A stretch of DNA of 64,000 nucleotides from NCBI RefSeq assembly GCF_041146875.1, contig NZ_JBFRXP010000001.1, positions 186,001 to 250,000 on the forward strand. The letters run 5' to 3'. Of this stretch, positions 51,074 through 59,915 are shown one piece after another. Both the position numbers and the translations under genes were made by a program. Within the stretch, counting starts at the first letter, position 1; each line of letters opens with the position of its first letter. The notes beneath the pieces are model-generated. The model was given only the letters and a program-made list of their open reading frames with translations. It searched no databases and was not told the origin of the DNA. The DNA is from Igneacidithiobacillus sp041146875. GTDB lineage: Bacteria > Pseudomonadota > Gammaproteobacteria > Acidithiobacillales > Acidithiobacillaceae.

Positions 51074-52282
51074 TCAGCCTAGCTGTGCCCGCAACGCCTG
51101 AGCATAGGCCCAGACCGTGGCGGAATATTTTATGCTCGGGTTATAGCCCATGATGGCGTAAAAATTGGGGTAGGCGATAAAAAAGCGTTCGCCATGCTCG
51201 GTGGCGAGCTGGAGAATTCCTACGCGAGTATTTCCGGGCATAGCCATCGCTCCCTGCGGTTGGATGCCTGCGCGCTGGATCTCGCGCAGAGTATAGCGAC
51301 CATGTAGCAGCTGCGCTGCCTGTGCAGGAACACTGACCGTCGCTTCGCACAGTACCGGTTGCCCTGGTTGCCAGCCGTGGGCAAGAAAAAACCTGGAGGT
51401 AGAGGCAAGCACATCCGGCACTGAGCGCCAGAGATCTGGCAATCCATCACCGGGAGGATCGTTCCAGACGGTTCCATATTTCAGATAGCTGCTGGCGAGA
51501 AACTGTGACATCCCCATAGCGCCAGCTTCTGAGCCACGCAACGATGACAATGGCTGACCCAACTGATGTGCCAAGCGGATGGTCTCTGCTGTTTGATATA
51601 AAAAGAAAGAACGACGGGCTGGCACCCCCAAAGCAAGCGACAAATTCGCGTCCAGCACGGGGAAATTACCCTGAAAGGTACCAAAGCCTGTCTCAATATT
51701 CAGAATCCCCATGAGAATTTCAGGGGAAACGCCATATTTATTAGCTACTTGTTTGATAATGTTCTGGTTTGCTCGCCAAAATGCCACGCCTCGCTGCAAG
51801 CGGTCCGACCGCACGAAGCGATTCCGATAACGCCACCAGGGATAGGGTCGCACCGGACCTGGAGACGGGGGGGGCGGGGTCATCAAAGCGAGCGCCCGTT
51901 CGCTGAAGCGTGCATTATAGATCGCCGGCAAGACCCATTGTTCGGGCAAGTGATATTTAGTTTGCAAGGTGCAGGCAAAGTCCCGTAGCTGCTCTTGGTA
52001 CCCTTGCGGAAATCCTGGAAAGAAGAGATTTTGCGAGCAATCTACTTGCGGATTAGGTGCAACGTGCGTCGCAGCATTCGGCATGGCTTGCGTCACTGAT
52101 GCCGGCTGAGGCACGATCACTGGTGCTGCTTGTTGCTGAAAAATTTGATTGCTTGCACCAATAGGCACCTGATTTGCACAGGCTCCTAATAAAAGGGTCA
52201 AGCCGCCGACAACTGCGCCAGTAAGCGCTATCCGTAAAGGGTTCCGATGGTTTTGGCTGTTATTGGTTGAGTACATGATCAT
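51074..52282 (-). CDS. mltB: Membrane-bound lytic murein transglycosylase B
   Basis: 402 residues (start at 52282 or two codons later at 52276). Lipobox LTLLLGAC; catalytic glutamate in GILNIETGFGTFQGNF; then ALGVPARRSFFLYQTAETIR, GAMGMSQFLASSYLKYG and the C-terminal MltB signature VPAQAAQLLHGRYTL. Cleaves glycan strands of peptidoglycan, anchored in the outer membrane. Overlaps the NlpC/P60 gene by 17-23 bases. Confidence 0.92.
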   Translation of the reverse strand: MIMYSTNNSQNHRNPLRIALTGAVVGGLTLLLGACANQVPIGASNQIFQQQAAPVIVPQPASVTQAMPNAATHVAPNPQVDCSQNLFFPGFPQGYQEQLRDFACTLQTKYHLPEQWVLPAIYNARFSERALALMTPPPPSPGPVRPYPWWRYRNRFVRSDRLQRGVAFWRANQNIIKQVANKYGVSPEILMGILNIETGFGTFQGNFPVLDANLSLALGVPARRSFFLYQTAETIRLAHQLGQPLSSLRGSEAGAMGMSQFLASSYLKYGTVWNDPPGDGLPDLWRSVPDVLASTSRFFLAHGWQPGQPVLCEATVSVPAQAAQLLHGRYTLREIQRAGIQPQGAMAMPGNTRVGILQLATEHGERFFIAYPNFYAIMGYNPSIKYSATVWAYAQALRAQLG

Positions 52283-52865
52283 CCAGAGATTGCATGGCGA
52301 GGAGTTCTGGCGGCATGGGGCGCCTTATTCCGTCCAAACGTTGCGCCCAGTAAGGGTTGTGCAAGCTTTGTACGGTAATACCTGCGTGCCGATTGAGGGC
52401 GCTGACGAATTGGTCGCCGCCGATATAGATCCCGACATGGGTATAGGGTGCGCCCATGGTATCGAAGAAAACCAAGTCCCCCTTACGAATGCGGGAGAAG
52501 GAGACCGCTGGAAGGGCCAACGCTTGTGCCCGAGCAGTGCGGGGTACCGTAACCCCGGCTTCATTTAACACGTATTGGATCAACCCGCTGCAATCAAAGC
52601 CATGATGCCGACTTTCGCCGCCCCAAACATAAGGTTTGCCGATTTGTGCGATGGCGTTGACTAACACAGCATCCAAAACCGTCGCCTCGCGATGTGAGTC
52701 ATAGTAGGAATAGTTGCTTCGCGGAATCGTTGTTGGAGCAGTGGCTGTCGACTGCCAGCCGCCGCTGGATTCATATTCTGCACAACCAGTTAGAACAATT
52801 GTAGAGAGCGTCAGAAACAAGCCCAGGTATCGGGCATAATTGGCAACGTCTTTGTAACTACGCAT
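52260..52865 (-). CDS. NlpC/P60 cell-wall peptidase lipoprotein
   Basis: 201 residues. Lipoprotein signal TLSTIVLTGC; catalytic cysteine in HHGFDCSGLIQYVLNEAG, histidine in PYTHVGIYIGG, and a third polar residue in NRHAGITVQ. A Spr/MepS-like DL-endopeptidase. With MltB it forms a two-gene unit of a glycan-cutting and a peptide-cutting enzyme. Confidence 0.92.
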   Translation of the reverse strand: MRSYKDVANYARYLGLFLTLSTIVLTGCAEYESSGGWQSTATAPTTIPRSNYSYYDSHREATVLDAVLVNAIAQIGKPYVWGGESRHHGFDCSGLIQYVLNEAGVTVPRTARAQALALPAVSFSRIRKGDLVFFDTMGAPYTHVGIYIGGDQFVSALNRHAGITVQSLHNPYWAQRLDGIRRPMPPELLAMQSLDDHVLNQ

Positions 52866-53352
52866 GCATTCATCCCGTTATTTTGTCGGATCTTTGGTTG
52901 GTTATAGAACAAAAAAATTCTCTTGGCAAGCTAGCTAGTAACAGAAAACGCTATAGATTACTGCTCATATCATAGGTGAGCAGTATCTTGGTTGAATTTG
53001 TGTTAAAGCTATTATTTTACTGCAAGAATGCTTTGCTCTTGTAGCTGAAAAAAGTATCGCTGATACGATGAGATTGCGCAACATCTTAGTCTTCCACTAT
53101 CGCATGACCTTGCGCATCCACATGCTCACTTAAGGTTCAGCAATAGCTCGGAAACTTGTGCCCGGCGCGCGTCGACTGGGCGCGACGGACAGATCAGCGA
53201 GGGTTAGCGCCATGAATCGTATTGAGGGAGAAGAGAGCGCGAGAGGAGGTCTGCTAGAATCCAGTATTCTTCACAATGTATAAGATTTAACATAATATCT
53301 ATTATGCGACATTGCATGCTGCTGCTGAACACCGGGTCTCTGACATTTCTTC
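52866..53352. other. Intergenic stretch, no gene recognised
   Basis: About 490 bases upstream of the NlpC gene. It is AT-rich near 52890-53040, where the NlpC promoter should lie. A perfect small hairpin GTATC-GCT-GATAC occurs at 53056-53068. No open frame with recognisable content and no RNA structure I can name. Confidence 0.4.
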
Positions 53353-53784
53353 TCAACCAGCCTTACGTTCCGTTTCGCTTGGAGGTCCTGCGTGATTCTG
53401 CCTACACATGACACAAGTAGCGCAAAAACTGCTGCGCGAGTCATTGGACAATAGGCATAGCGGAAGAACCTCCAGTCTTTCGCTATCTCGGTACTCTTCT
53501 GGAAACACACAAAGTTGCTGCTTGATGACAAAGTTCAAGTAGTGCTCGACGGTCCCTGGCGACAGGTCCGCTACCTCCCGCACCCGTGCTTCCAACCACT
53601 GCTTGGCCTTATCATTCCCTGCGTGCTGCTCCGCGAGACGTTGAAACAGATCAATGCCCAGGGATATGGATAAGGCTGGGCCGCCAGACTCTGCGCGGTA
53701 CTCCAGAAACACGCGAGATTTCCCAGCATCTAGCGCGGCATGAACCGTCGCCTCCTCTAGTCGATGTAACAAAGATCGTTCCAT
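53353..53784 (-). CDS. Hypothetical protein
   Basis: 143 residues, not recognised. The first 100 residues look like a normal soluble alpha-helical protein (LLHRLEEATVHAALDAGKSR, LFQRLAEQHAGNDKAKQWLE, ARVREVADLSPGTVEHYLNF). The last 40 contain CATCVMC and a low-complexity tail that may not be conserved. ATG with a GGGGTTGGG-type site. It lies in the least gene-dense part of the window, perhaps a remnant of accessory DNA. Confidence 0.45.
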   Translation of the reverse strand: MERSLLHRLEEATVHAALDAGKSRVFLEYRAESGGPALSISLGIDLFQRLAEQHAGNDKAKQWLEARVREVADLSPGTVEHYLNFVIKQQLCVFPEEYRDSERLEVLPLCLLSNDSRSSFCATCVMCRQNHAGPPSETERKAG

Positions 53785-54293
53785 GACCCAACCCCGCTCG
53801 TCTTACCTAGCTTATTTTTTAAGTGTAGCACCAAATGAGCCGAACGTGCCGCCCATCCAGAAACAGAAATGCCTTTTGATCCATAGTCATAGATATCCGG
53901 GCCGCAAGCTCTAGCGGAAGCTCTGGTACCCAGTAATGTCTCTCCCACCAGGTATCCTTCCCACCCCACATGCCGCGCCAGCGTTGGCCACGCAAGAGAC
54001 GCAGCAAACGCCGATCACGTTTGCGATTGGTGTACTCTGAGTGCCGATACGAGCCCGGATTCCATGCACTCAAAACTGCCCCGCGTCGGCGCGTCGGGGC
54101 ATCAATCGCGAACCTGGTGTTCGAGTGTTCTATTATATAACAGGATGTTATATAAATATGTTGTAGTTCTCGTGGTGGTAGAGTTTGACGGCCAGCATAG
54201 CGGGTAAAATGCGGGGATAAAGACTTTTTTCGCCGCGCAAAGGTTCTCGCAGACCTTGAACATTTCAGGAGGAAATTACGATATATCAATTAA
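53785..54293. other. Poorly coding region with a long inverted repeat
   Basis: A 156-codon minus-strand frame spans 53819-54289 but has biased, basic, Trp/Arg-rich content without family likeness, so I do not call it. The notable element is a perfect inverted repeat TATATAAC-AGGAT-GTTATATA at 54135-54155, 8-bp arms with a 5-base spacer. A GC-rich hairpin GCCCCG...CGGGGC sits at 54079-54101. Possible operator or recombination remnant. Confidence 0.4.
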
Positions 54294-55544
54294 TTATGCC
54301 GGAACCTCCGTCTTCTCATAACGCTTTCGTTCCTGCTGAAAGAGTCCAGACGGCATGAAAAATGCCAAGAATAGGCTGGGAATCGCTGCTGCAAAACTCA
54401 GCAAGAAAAAGTGAAAATAGCCAAAATCGCGAACCAAGAAACCGCTATAACTTCCAGCGATGGTTGCCGCCAAAGACATCAATGCTGAACCAATTGCAAA
54501 ATGTGTGGCCTCAAAGCCTTTCTGACAGCGTTGCATGAGAAAGACCATCAGCACCGCCGTACCCAAACCACCGGCAAATTGCTCAAAAGCCGCGACTGCC
54601 GCCACCGAATAAACATCAGGTCTAGCCCAGGCAAGCCATGCATAGGCAAGAATGGCGAACGATTGGATAAAGGTCAGGGCAAAAATACTACGCTGCAAAC
54701 TCCAACGCGCGATGATCAAGCCACCGAGGATGGATCCACCAATCCCGGTGATGGTTCCCACGGCACCCGTCAGCACCCCACGCGCCACCAAACCATAGCC
54801 CAGGCTATGCAAAAACGGCGTAACCATGGCAAAGAGAAAGGCATCGCCAGCGCGAAACAACAGGATAAACACTAAGGCCCAGGTAACGTTCGGTTGCGCA
54901 AGGTAGCTGCGCACGGAACTGGCGACCTGCGCCCATCTTTCCCCTTTGGCCGCTGTATTCTTTGCCGGCGTGGGCATCACGGCACGATGCCAGAAAGCTA
55001 ATCCAAGCAACATTAGTGCTGCCAAAGCGAAGCAGGCAAACCAGGAGACCCAGCCCGCGATGATTACCAGCACGCCATTACCGACCAACATGGCCACGCG
55101 GTAGGCAGCGACACGTAGACCGGAATAGCCGGCCTGTTCACTTTCCGGCAAGGTTTGAATGTAAAAGCCGTCTACCGACATGTCGTGGGTTGCCGACATC
55201 ACGGCCATCAGCGCAAATATTTTGAAGGCGAGAGCCAAGTTCATGGTCTGCGCAGGCCAGATGAGCAGCATGGCTACGCCGGCCAGGATCAGCTCCATAA
55301 CGAAAATCCAGCGCTTTTTGTTGCCGAAGAGGTCGATCAGCGGGCTCCAGAACAACTTGAAGTTCCAGGGCAACCCAAGCAGGGAGAGTAAGCCGATTAC
55401 GGGGGTACCTGCTCCGGCTGCCGTGAAGAACTGCACGGATACCTGCTGTACTAGGGAGAAGGGCAATCCCTCGGCATAATAACTACTGGCTATCCAGAAT
55501 ACTTTTCGCATAAAAAACCCCGCATGAAGCGGGGTTTGTATCAT
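54294..55544 (-). CDS. ampG: AmpG-like MFS permease (muropeptide transporter family)
   Basis: 416 residues from ATG 55544, which has GGAAG directly after the cytochrome stop; the alternative ATG 55511 gives 405 residues and the canonical N-terminus RKVFWIASSYYAEGLPFSLV. Twelve helices; LFGNKKRWIFVMELIL and SATHDMSVDGFYIQTL match AmpG, which imports anhydro-muropeptides for recycling. The first 11 codons from 55544 coincide with the intrinsic terminator of the cytochrome gene, so read-through or an internal start is required. Confidence 0.85.
   Translation of the reverse strand: MIQTPLHAGFFMRKVFWIASSYYAEGLPFSLVQQVSVQFFTAAGAGTPVIGLLSLLGLPWNFKLFWSPLIDLFGNKKRWIFVMELILAGVAMLLIWPAQTMNLALAFKIFALMAVMSATHDMSVDGFYIQTLPESEQAGYSGLRVAAYRVAMLVGNGVLVIIAGWVSWFACFALAALMLLGLAFWHRAVMPTPAKNTAAKGERWAQVASSVRSYLAQPNVTWALVFILLFRAGDAFLFAMVTPFLHSLGYGLVARGVLTGAVGTITGIGGSILGGLIIARWSLQRSIFALTFIQSFAILAYAWLAWARPDVYSVAAVAAFEQFAGGLGTAVLMVFLMQRCQKGFEATHFAIGSALMSLAATIAGSYSGFLVRDFGYFHFFLLSFAAAIPSLFLAFFMPSGLFQQERKRYEKTEVPA
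55512..55537 (-). terminator. Intrinsic terminator after the cytochrome c gene, overlapping the ampG start
   Basis: 9-bp stem AAACCCCGC/GCGGGGTTT with loop TTCAT, followed by six T on the minus strand. The ATG at 55511 follows the T-run directly. It ends the cytochrome transcript and would attenuate ampG. Confidence 0.85.
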
Positions 55545-55557
55545 AAAACCTGCTTCC

Positions 55558-56091
55558 TTATGAAGCCTTGGGCGGGGCAATGGGCTTCTGCGCCAAAACC
55601 CAAGAGGCCAACTCCTTGGCTTGCGCTGGTGTGACGCTTTGCGCTGGCATGGGCATACCGCCCCACACACCACTGATACCATGTTCAATCGCATCAGCCA
55701 GCTTCCCTTCGGCCTTGGGATTGCCCTTGTACTTATAAGCAACCCAAGCGAAGGCCGGTCCAACTACCTTGGCATCGACCTGATGGCAGGCAAAGCAACC
55801 CTTGGCTTCGGCCAGAGATTTTGCTTTCGCCATCTGGTCCGTGCTCATGGCGACCGGTACCAGATGAGCCGCGACCGATGGAGTATATGCCGCCGGTGAA
55901 GTGGTGGCCGCACTATCACTACTCGCAGCTGCGCCAGAGTCACTTGCTGCGGCGCTGTCATTAGTGCTGGATGACGACGCCGTAGCACTGCTGTTGTCGT
56001 TTCCTTTACCACACGCAGCTGCTAAGCCAACGATGCTCAACATCAGTATCGTACGAGCCAAAGGATGTATACGCTTCCCTTCAGTAAACAT
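55558..56091 (-). CDS. Lipoprotein cytochrome c (class I, monohaem)
   Basis: 177 residues. Lipoprotein signal (ILMLSIVGLAAAC), a Ser/Ala/Asp-rich linker of about 50 residues and a C-terminal cytochrome c fold: CFACH haem-binding motif, VGPAF, and methionine ligand in WGGMPMPAQSV as in c551/c552. Presumably a membrane-tethered electron carrier in the periplasm, the long linker letting it shuttle. GGGAGG ribosome site. Monocistronic, ended by its own terminator. Confidence 0.88.
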   Translation of the reverse strand: MFTEGKRIHPLARTILMLSIVGLAAACGKGNDNSSATASSSSTNDSAAASDSGAAASSDSAATTSPAAYTPSVAAHLVPVAMSTDQMAKAKSLAEAKGCFACHQVDAKVVGPAFAWVAYKYKGNPKAEGKLADAIEHGISGVWGGMPMPAQSVTPAQAKELASWVLAQKPIAPPKAS

Positions 56092-56172
56092 TCAGAAACC
56101 TCCCTTTATTCGTTTCCGTTGGACCTTTCTCGCCCAAAATTCTGTCATTTGCAGGAAGGATAAAACAAAACA

Positions 56173-56198
56173 GGCCAATCGAAAAGAATCGATCGGCC
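56173..56198 (-). terminator. Intrinsic terminator after the serine-rich lipoprotein gene
   Basis: Minus-strand stem GGCCGATCGA/TCGATTGGCC, 10 bp with one G-T pair and a six-base loop, then a TGTTTTGTTTTA tract. It separates this gene from the cytochrome. Confidence 0.75.
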
Positions 56199-56225
56199 CG
56201 CTACGCATAGCGACCTTGACGGTGA

Positions 56226-56555
56226 TCAGTCGGTGGACGTACTGGAACTGTCGCTGCTATCCCCGGCAGTGTTATCTGCAGAAGAGTCACTCGTTCCAGA
56301 CTGCGTGGCGTCTGTGGCATTGCTGGAACTCGACGCCGTAGTATCCGAACCACTGCTTGCAGCCGACTCGGTAGCAGAGGCGGCTTCACTGGGCGCGCTG
56401 GTGTTGGAACTGACAGCAGCAGAAGATTCTGTAGTGGCGCTGGAAGTGGCAGCGGCAGTGCTGCTCTCTTCTTTCTTCGCGCAGGCGCTGGCCAATGCAA
56501 TCACGCCAGCAAGTAGGACCAAACGGGCAACGGGCTTGATTTTACCGATATCCAT
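56226..56555 (-). CDS. Serine/alanine/threonine-rich lipoprotein of unknown function
   Basis: 109 residues from ATG 56555 (GGGAGA upstream). Lipobox LAGVIALASAC followed by KKEESS and then about 80 residues almost entirely Ser, Ala, Thr, Asp and Glu. No catalytic domain. The composition resembles the linker of the neighbouring cytochrome lipoprotein, so it may be an acidic brush or linker-only protein at the cell surface, or a cytochrome paralogue that lost its haem domain. Function unknown. Confidence 0.7.
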   Translation of the reverse strand: MDIGKIKPVARLVLLAGVIALASACAKKEESSTAAATSSATTESSAAVSSNTSAPSEAASATESAASSGSDTTASSSSNATDATQSGTSDSSADNTAGDSSDSSSTSTD

Positions 56556-56728
56556 GTTCACATTCTCCCTGAATTGAGTGAGGACGGCATCCCCGCTCCG
56601 GAATCTAGCACCATCATCTCCAAGCCTGCAAGTGAGATTGATAGGCGATTGCGAAGCGTCCATAGCTTGTGCCGTATCTAAAAATAAGATACAAATATAT
56701 TATTACATTATGCGGCGAGGAGTTTGCC

Positions 56729-57859
56729 ATGCTTCAAAAATCTCTTCACAAGGATTTGGCGCAGTTGCGCCCGGTCCGATTGCAGGAACTACGGGCGGCG
56801 ATTCGGCCCGAGCGCTACCAGCAATCCATCGCCCGAGCGCTCTTTGCCTACGCCTTCGATGCGCTACTCTACCTTGCGGCCATCGCTGGCACTTTTCTCG
56901 CTCCTTACTGGTGGCTGAAATTACTCTTCGGTTTGCTCGCAGGCTCTGCTGTCGCCTTCATGTTCGTCTGGGCACACGATGCTGCCCATGGCGCCCTGTT
57001 TCGCAGCCAGAGGCTTTCCCGTTGGCTGGGGACGATCTTCATGCTGCCCTCTTTCAATATGTACCGGCTCTGGGCCTTTGGCCACAACCGCGTGCACCAC
57101 GGTTTTACCAGCCTGAGCTCTGTCGACTGGATCTGGCGGCCGTGGACGCCTGCCGAGTACCGCAAGAGTTCCTGGTTGCGCCGCCTAGTGTACCGGCTGG
57201 AGCGTACTCCTTATGCCTGTGCTCTGCACTATATCCTGCGTGTTTGGTGGCCGGGAATGCTGCGCTTTCGCGGCGAGGGGAAAAATCGTGCGGCATTTCG
57301 CAATGACAAGCTCATTACTCTGGTCTTTTTTGTGGGATTTTCTGCTTTCGCCTGGTGGATAGGCGGGATTTGGACTTGGGTGACAGCGGTCGTTGTGCCC
57401 TTTCTGGTCTTCAACTACTACATCGCGCTGTTTGTATTTCTGCACCATACCCATCCCGATCTACCCTTCTTCGCCGACAAGGAGGACTGGTCACCAGCCG
57501 TGGGACAGCTATATTGCAGCACCATTGTGCGTTGCTCGCGTATCAGTGAAATGTTGATCCACAACATCCTCATCCATACCCCGCACCATGTTGATGCCCG
57601 AATTCCTTTTTATCACCTGAAGGGTGCCTATGCCGACCTGCGTGAGCAGTACGGACAGTATATTCACGAAATGCGCTTCAGTTTTCTTGGCGTATGGCGG
57701 ATCTTCCGGGAGTGTCAGCTTTACGATTATGAGCAGCATCGCTGGTTGCGTTTCCGGCAATCGCGTTCCTGGCTCGCAGCACAGGAGCAAAATGGATTGT
57801 TGACCCGGGTAATGGATGCAGCGCCAGTGGTTGGCAGGCACGGCGCTGCACAAGGTTGA
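56729..57859 (+). CDS. Membrane fatty-acid desaturase
   Basis: 376 residues from ATG 56729 (GAGGAG upstream). The three histidine boxes of membrane desaturases are present: HDAAHG, HNRVHH and HTPHHVD, with four or more helices. The sequence is of the delta-12/omega-type FADS group. It inserts double bonds in acyl lipids to adjust fluidity, relevant to cold or acid. It is divergent from the serine-rich lipoprotein and convergent with the epimerase. Confidence 0.88.
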   Translation: MLQKSLHKDLAQLRPVRLQELRAAIRPERYQQSIARALFAYAFDALLYLAAIAGTFLAPYWWLKLLFGLLAGSAVAFMFVWAHDAAHGALFRSQRLSRWLGTIFMLPSFNMYRLWAFGHNRVHHGFTSLSSVDWIWRPWTPAEYRKSSWLRRLVYRLERTPYACALHYILRVWWPGMLRFRGEGKNRAAFRNDKLITLVFFVGFSAFAWWIGGIWTWVTAVVVPFLVFNYYIALFVFLHHTHPDLPFFADKEDWSPAVGQLYCSTIVRCSRISEMLIHNILIHTPHHVDARIPFYHLKGAYADLREQYGQYIHEMRFSFLGVWRIFRECQLYDYEQHRWLRFRQSRSWLAAQEQNGLLTRVMDAAPVVGRHGAAQG

Positions 57860-57863
57860 ACCC

Positions 57864-58877
57864 CTAGCGGATGCCGAAATAATCCCGGTACCAAGCAACG
57901 AAACGCCCCAGGCCGGTCGCGAGATCGGTACGGGGCGCGAAATCCACGGCTCTCTGTAGCTCGCTGACCTCGGCATAGGTGGCGTGCACGTCGCCATCCT
58001 GCATGGGCAGAAGCTCCAATTCTGCTTTTCGCCCCAACGCCTCCTCAAGCAACCGGATAAACTCCAACAGCGCGACGGGTTGGTGATTGCCAATGTTGTG
58101 AATATGAAACGGCGCGGCGCTACTCGCCGGATCATTCGGCCAAGCGTTTTGCGGCGCTGGGGCGAGGGGAAGCAGGCGCGTCACTGCTTCTACAATGTCG
58201 TCGATATAGGTGAAATCCCGCTGCATTTGCCCGTGGTTGAAGACCGGGATTTTTTCGCCGGCAAGGATCTTTTGAGTGAAGCTAAAGTAGGCCATGTCCG
58301 GCCGGCCCCAGGGGCCATAGACGGTAAAGAAACGCAATCCGGTGCACGGGATGCGATAGAGATGGGCATAACTGTGTGCCATCAACTCCCCTGCCCGCTT
58401 GGTTGCCGCGTAGAGACTCACCGGATGGTCGACTGGATCATGGGTGCTGTACGGCAGTTGGCTGTTGGCACCGTAAACAGAACTAGAGGACGCAAAGAGC
58501 AAATGCGCGATCTGTTGCTGCCGACAGCCCTCAAGTACGTTCAGAAAACCCTGCAGATTGCTATCTACGTACTCATGCGGTGCTTTTAATGAATAGCGCA
58601 CTCCAGCCTGCGCCGCCAGATTGACTACTGCAGCAAAAGGCATTTTGGCAAACAGTGCCTCCATACCAGCACGATCAGCCAGATCAAGACGTTGAAACTG
58701 GAAGGCAGGATGGCTCTCGAGCTGCGCCAGACGCGCGCGCTTTAAGGCCGGGTCATAATAAGCATTAAGATTATCAATCCCATAGACACTGTAGCCTTCT
58801 GCCAACAGACGGCGACTGAGATGGAAACCAATAAAACCCGCCGCACCCGTTACTAATATCCGACCATCCATATTCAT
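57864..58877 (-). CDS. NAD-dependent nucleotide-sugar epimerase (UDP-glucuronate 4-epimerase-like)
   Basis: 337 residues of the extended SDR family: NAD motif VTGAAGFIGFHLSRRL, catalytic YAATKRAGE and substrate segments YSLKAPHEYVDSNLQG and FTYIDDIVEAV. The text around these motifs is that of UDP-glucuronate epimerases (Cap/LPS sugar synthesis). It overlaps the hldD stop by 4 bases. Confidence 0.85.
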   Translation of the reverse strand: MNMDGRILVTGAAGFIGFHLSRRLLAEGYSVYGIDNLNAYYDPALKRARLAQLESHPAFQFQRLDLADRAGMEALFAKMPFAAVVNLAAQAGVRYSLKAPHEYVDSNLQGFLNVLEGCRQQQIAHLLFASSSSVYGANSQLPYSTHDPVDHPVSLYAATKRAGELMAHSYAHLYRIPCTGLRFFTVYGPWGRPDMAYFSFTQKILAGEKIPVFNHGQMQRDFTYIDDIVEAVTRLLPLAPAPQNAWPNDPASSAAPFHIHNIGNHQPVALLEFIRLLEEALGRKAELELLPMQDGDVHATYAEVSELQRAVDFAPRTDLATGLGRFVAWYRDYFGIR

Positions 58878-59860
58878 TCCTTTTCGCGTAGCCAGGAGAG
58901 ATAGCGCCGCACACCGGCTTCCACATCAAGGAAGGGAGCGGAATAACCTGCCGCGCGTAAATTTTCGACATCTGCCTGGGTGTAACTCTGGTACTTGCCA
59001 TGCAGGGCTTCGGGCATGGGACTGTACTGGATTATCCCTTGCCGCTGCAGCTCCGCGAGCGGACGCGCCGGTTTCCCGGTCTCTTCATCGATCGCCTGGA
59101 TGGCGGCCACGGCAACATCATTGAAACTTTGCGCCCTCCCCGTTCCCACGTTGTAGATGCCCGATTGCGGATGATCGAGAAAGTGGAAATTTACCGCGAC
59201 CACGTCGTCCACATGGATGAAATCGCGCCGTTGTTCACCATCGGCATAGCCAGCACTGCCAGCAAAGAGACGCACTTTGCCTTCCTGACGATATTGACGG
59301 GAAAAGTGCAAGGCGACCGAGGCCATGCGCCCTTTGTGGAATTCGCGTGGACCATAGACGTTGAAGAAGCGGAAGCCATGCACCGGTGCCGTGATCTCCG
59401 CCCACTGCGCCCGCAGGTATTGATCAAACTGAAACTTGCTGAAGGCGTAGACATTTAACGGATCTTCCGCCGCTCGCTCTTCTCGAAACCGCCCGGTCAT
59501 GCCGTAAACCGAGGCACTAGAGGCATAGAGGAACGGCACGCGATTTTCCTGACACCAATGGAACAAGGCCTTGCTGTGGGCAAAGTTGTTATCCATAACA
59601 TAGCGACCGTCCATGGCCATGGTGTCGGAACAGGCGCCTTGATGGAAGATTGCATCGATTTTTCCAAACCTTCCCGCCAGAAGTTCGGGAAGAAACGCCT
59701 CGGCCTCAAAATAATCGCGAATATTCAGGTCGGCGAGGTTGCGAAACTTGTCAGCGCGCTGCAAATGATCGCTGACCAGGATGTCAGTAACACCGCGCTG
59801 ATTCAGCCCGTGTATGATATTGGCGCCGATGAATCCGGCACCTCCAGTAACAATATACAT
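58874..59860 (-). CDS. hldD: ADP-L-glycero-D-manno-heptose 6-epimerase
   Basis: 328 residues from ATG 59860; an open frame reaching 60010 overlaps the divergent KefB gene and is rejected. VTGGAGFIGANIIHGLNQRG, HQGACSDTMAMDGRYVMDNN and catalytic YAFSKFQFD match HldD/RfaD. Makes the heptose for LPS inner core. Divergent from kefB by 55 bases. Confidence 0.93.
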   Translation of the reverse strand: MYIVTGGAGFIGANIIHGLNQRGVTDILVSDHLQRADKFRNLADLNIRDYFEAEAFLPELLAGRFGKIDAIFHQGACSDTMAMDGRYVMDNNFAHSKALFHWCQENRVPFLYASSASVYGMTGRFREERAAEDPLNVYAFSKFQFDQYLRAQWAEITAPVHGFRFFNVYGPREFHKGRMASVALHFSRQYRQEGKVRLFAGSAGYADGEQRRDFIHVDDVVAVNFHFLDHPQSGIYNVGTGRAQSFNDVAVAAIQAIDEETGKPARPLAELQRQGIIQYSPMPEALHGKYQSYTQADVENLRAAGYSAPFLDVEAGVRRYLSWLREKE

Positions 59861-59915
59861 GTGAGTGAGTACCTCCTTTTGCGCTATCATAGCAAAAACC
59901 CCCTGGTGAGGAGCC

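Noticed and set aside
53271..53531. 86-codon minus-strand frame
   Set aside because: Overlaps the better hypothetical gene at 53353-53784 in another frame and has no supporting feature.
53819..54289. 156-codon minus-strand frame
   Set aside because: No family likeness, no clear ribosome site, biased composition, and a perfect inverted repeat inside it.
54297..54359. Plus-strand 20-codon frame behind an AGGAGG near 54270
   Set aside because: Wholly antisense to the ampG 3' end and the spacing from the ribosome site is too long.
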